NCBI GenBank assembly: GCA_030699205.1
Contig: JAUYJY010000065.1
Span: 1-12,634 of the forward strand
Origin: Candidatus Pacearchaeota archaeon
Lineage (GTDB): Archaea; Nanobdellota; Nanobdellia; Pacearchaeales; GW2011-AR1
Length of the DNA stretch: 12,634 nt
Direction: 5' to 3'
Both the position numbers and the translations under genes were made by a program. The notes below the pieces were generated by a model. That model saw nothing but the letters and a program-made list of their open reading frames with translations, was not told the DNA's origin and searched no databases. Numbering within the stretch: the first letter of the stretch is position 1; the number at the start of each line of letters is the position of its first letter. Positions 12,574 through 12,634 of the stretch are shown here, one piece after another.

Positions 12574-12634
12574 ATCTGGAGGTTTTTCTTGTAAAATCTC
12601 CCTTATTTCTTCTGAAAAATTAGATAAAACTCTA
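12565..12634 (-). CDS. C-terminal end of a gene cut by the window edge
   Basis: The minus strand is open from the window end to a TAA at 12567-12565. The 22 residues end SNFSEEIREILQEKPPDVG, a charged helix followed by a short Pro-containing tail. Nothing identifies the family. The orientation agrees with the vapBC, aspS and asnS genes, and 115 bases separate its stop from the vapB start. It could equally be a chance frame, since only 70 bases are visible. Confidence 0.4.
   Translation of the reverse strand, partial: RVLSNFSEEIREILQEKPPDVG

Noticed and set aside
12516..12575. 19-residue minus-strand frame MLAKKANCQKCLSDEISES with a CxxC pair
   Set aside because: It overlaps the end of the partial gene in another frame, has no close Shine-Dalgarno site and is very short. 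It might be the true tail of the partial gene after a frameshift, but nothing visible supports that.
1..12634. tRNA or rRNA genes
   Set aside because: No cloverleaf with a GGTTCRA-type T loop and no conserved rRNA segment was seen on either strand in the gaps. A covariance-model scan would settle this.

Overview
The window looks like chromosomal DNA of an AT-rich archaeon. The evidence is archaeal-type asparaginyl- and aspartyl-tRNA synthetases, a TrmB-family regulator, a DUF217-type VapB antitoxin with a PIN-domain VapC, and TATA-like boxes centred about 25-26 bases before the start codons of most first-in-unit genes (leaderless transcription). Short genes, lysine-rich proteins and very low GC would suit a DPANN lineage such as Woesearchaeota or Pacearchaeota. 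That placement is an inference, since no rRNA or other marker is present.

Left part (1-5110). The first 325 bases show no gene. A very small, strongly basic Lys/Ala peptide (381-452, +) follows, with an unusually good Shine-Dalgarno site and a T-rich terminator. It converges with a TrmB-like regulator (480-1199, -). The regulator diverges from a four-gene plus-strand operon: a HAD phosphatase, an APH-fold small-molecule kinase, an EamA/DMT permease and an MFS permease. The 111-base divergent promoter holds an 18-bp perfect palindrome and a second inverted repeat over the operon's probable TATA box. This suggests that the regulator controls itself and a transport plus phosphorylation/dephosphorylation module of unknown substrate.

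Middle part (5139-8977, -). An AbiE-type toxin-antitoxin pair comes first, with the nucleotidyltransferase toxin upstream of the winged-helix antitoxin and a 12-bp-arm inverted repeat over its promoter. A second, unrelated nucleotidyltransferase-fold protein, a calcineurin-like metallophosphoesterase and a 209-residue protein I do not recognise follow. The last three each appear to have their own leaderless promoter.

Right part (9009-12634, -). AsnRS and AspRS genes lie in tandem, then a VapBC module. The vapB promoter contains four tandem copies of a hexamer between the TATA box and the start codon. The last 70 bases hold the C-terminal end of another minus-strand gene cut by the window edge. 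I saw no tRNA, rRNA, CRISPR array or insertion sequence.
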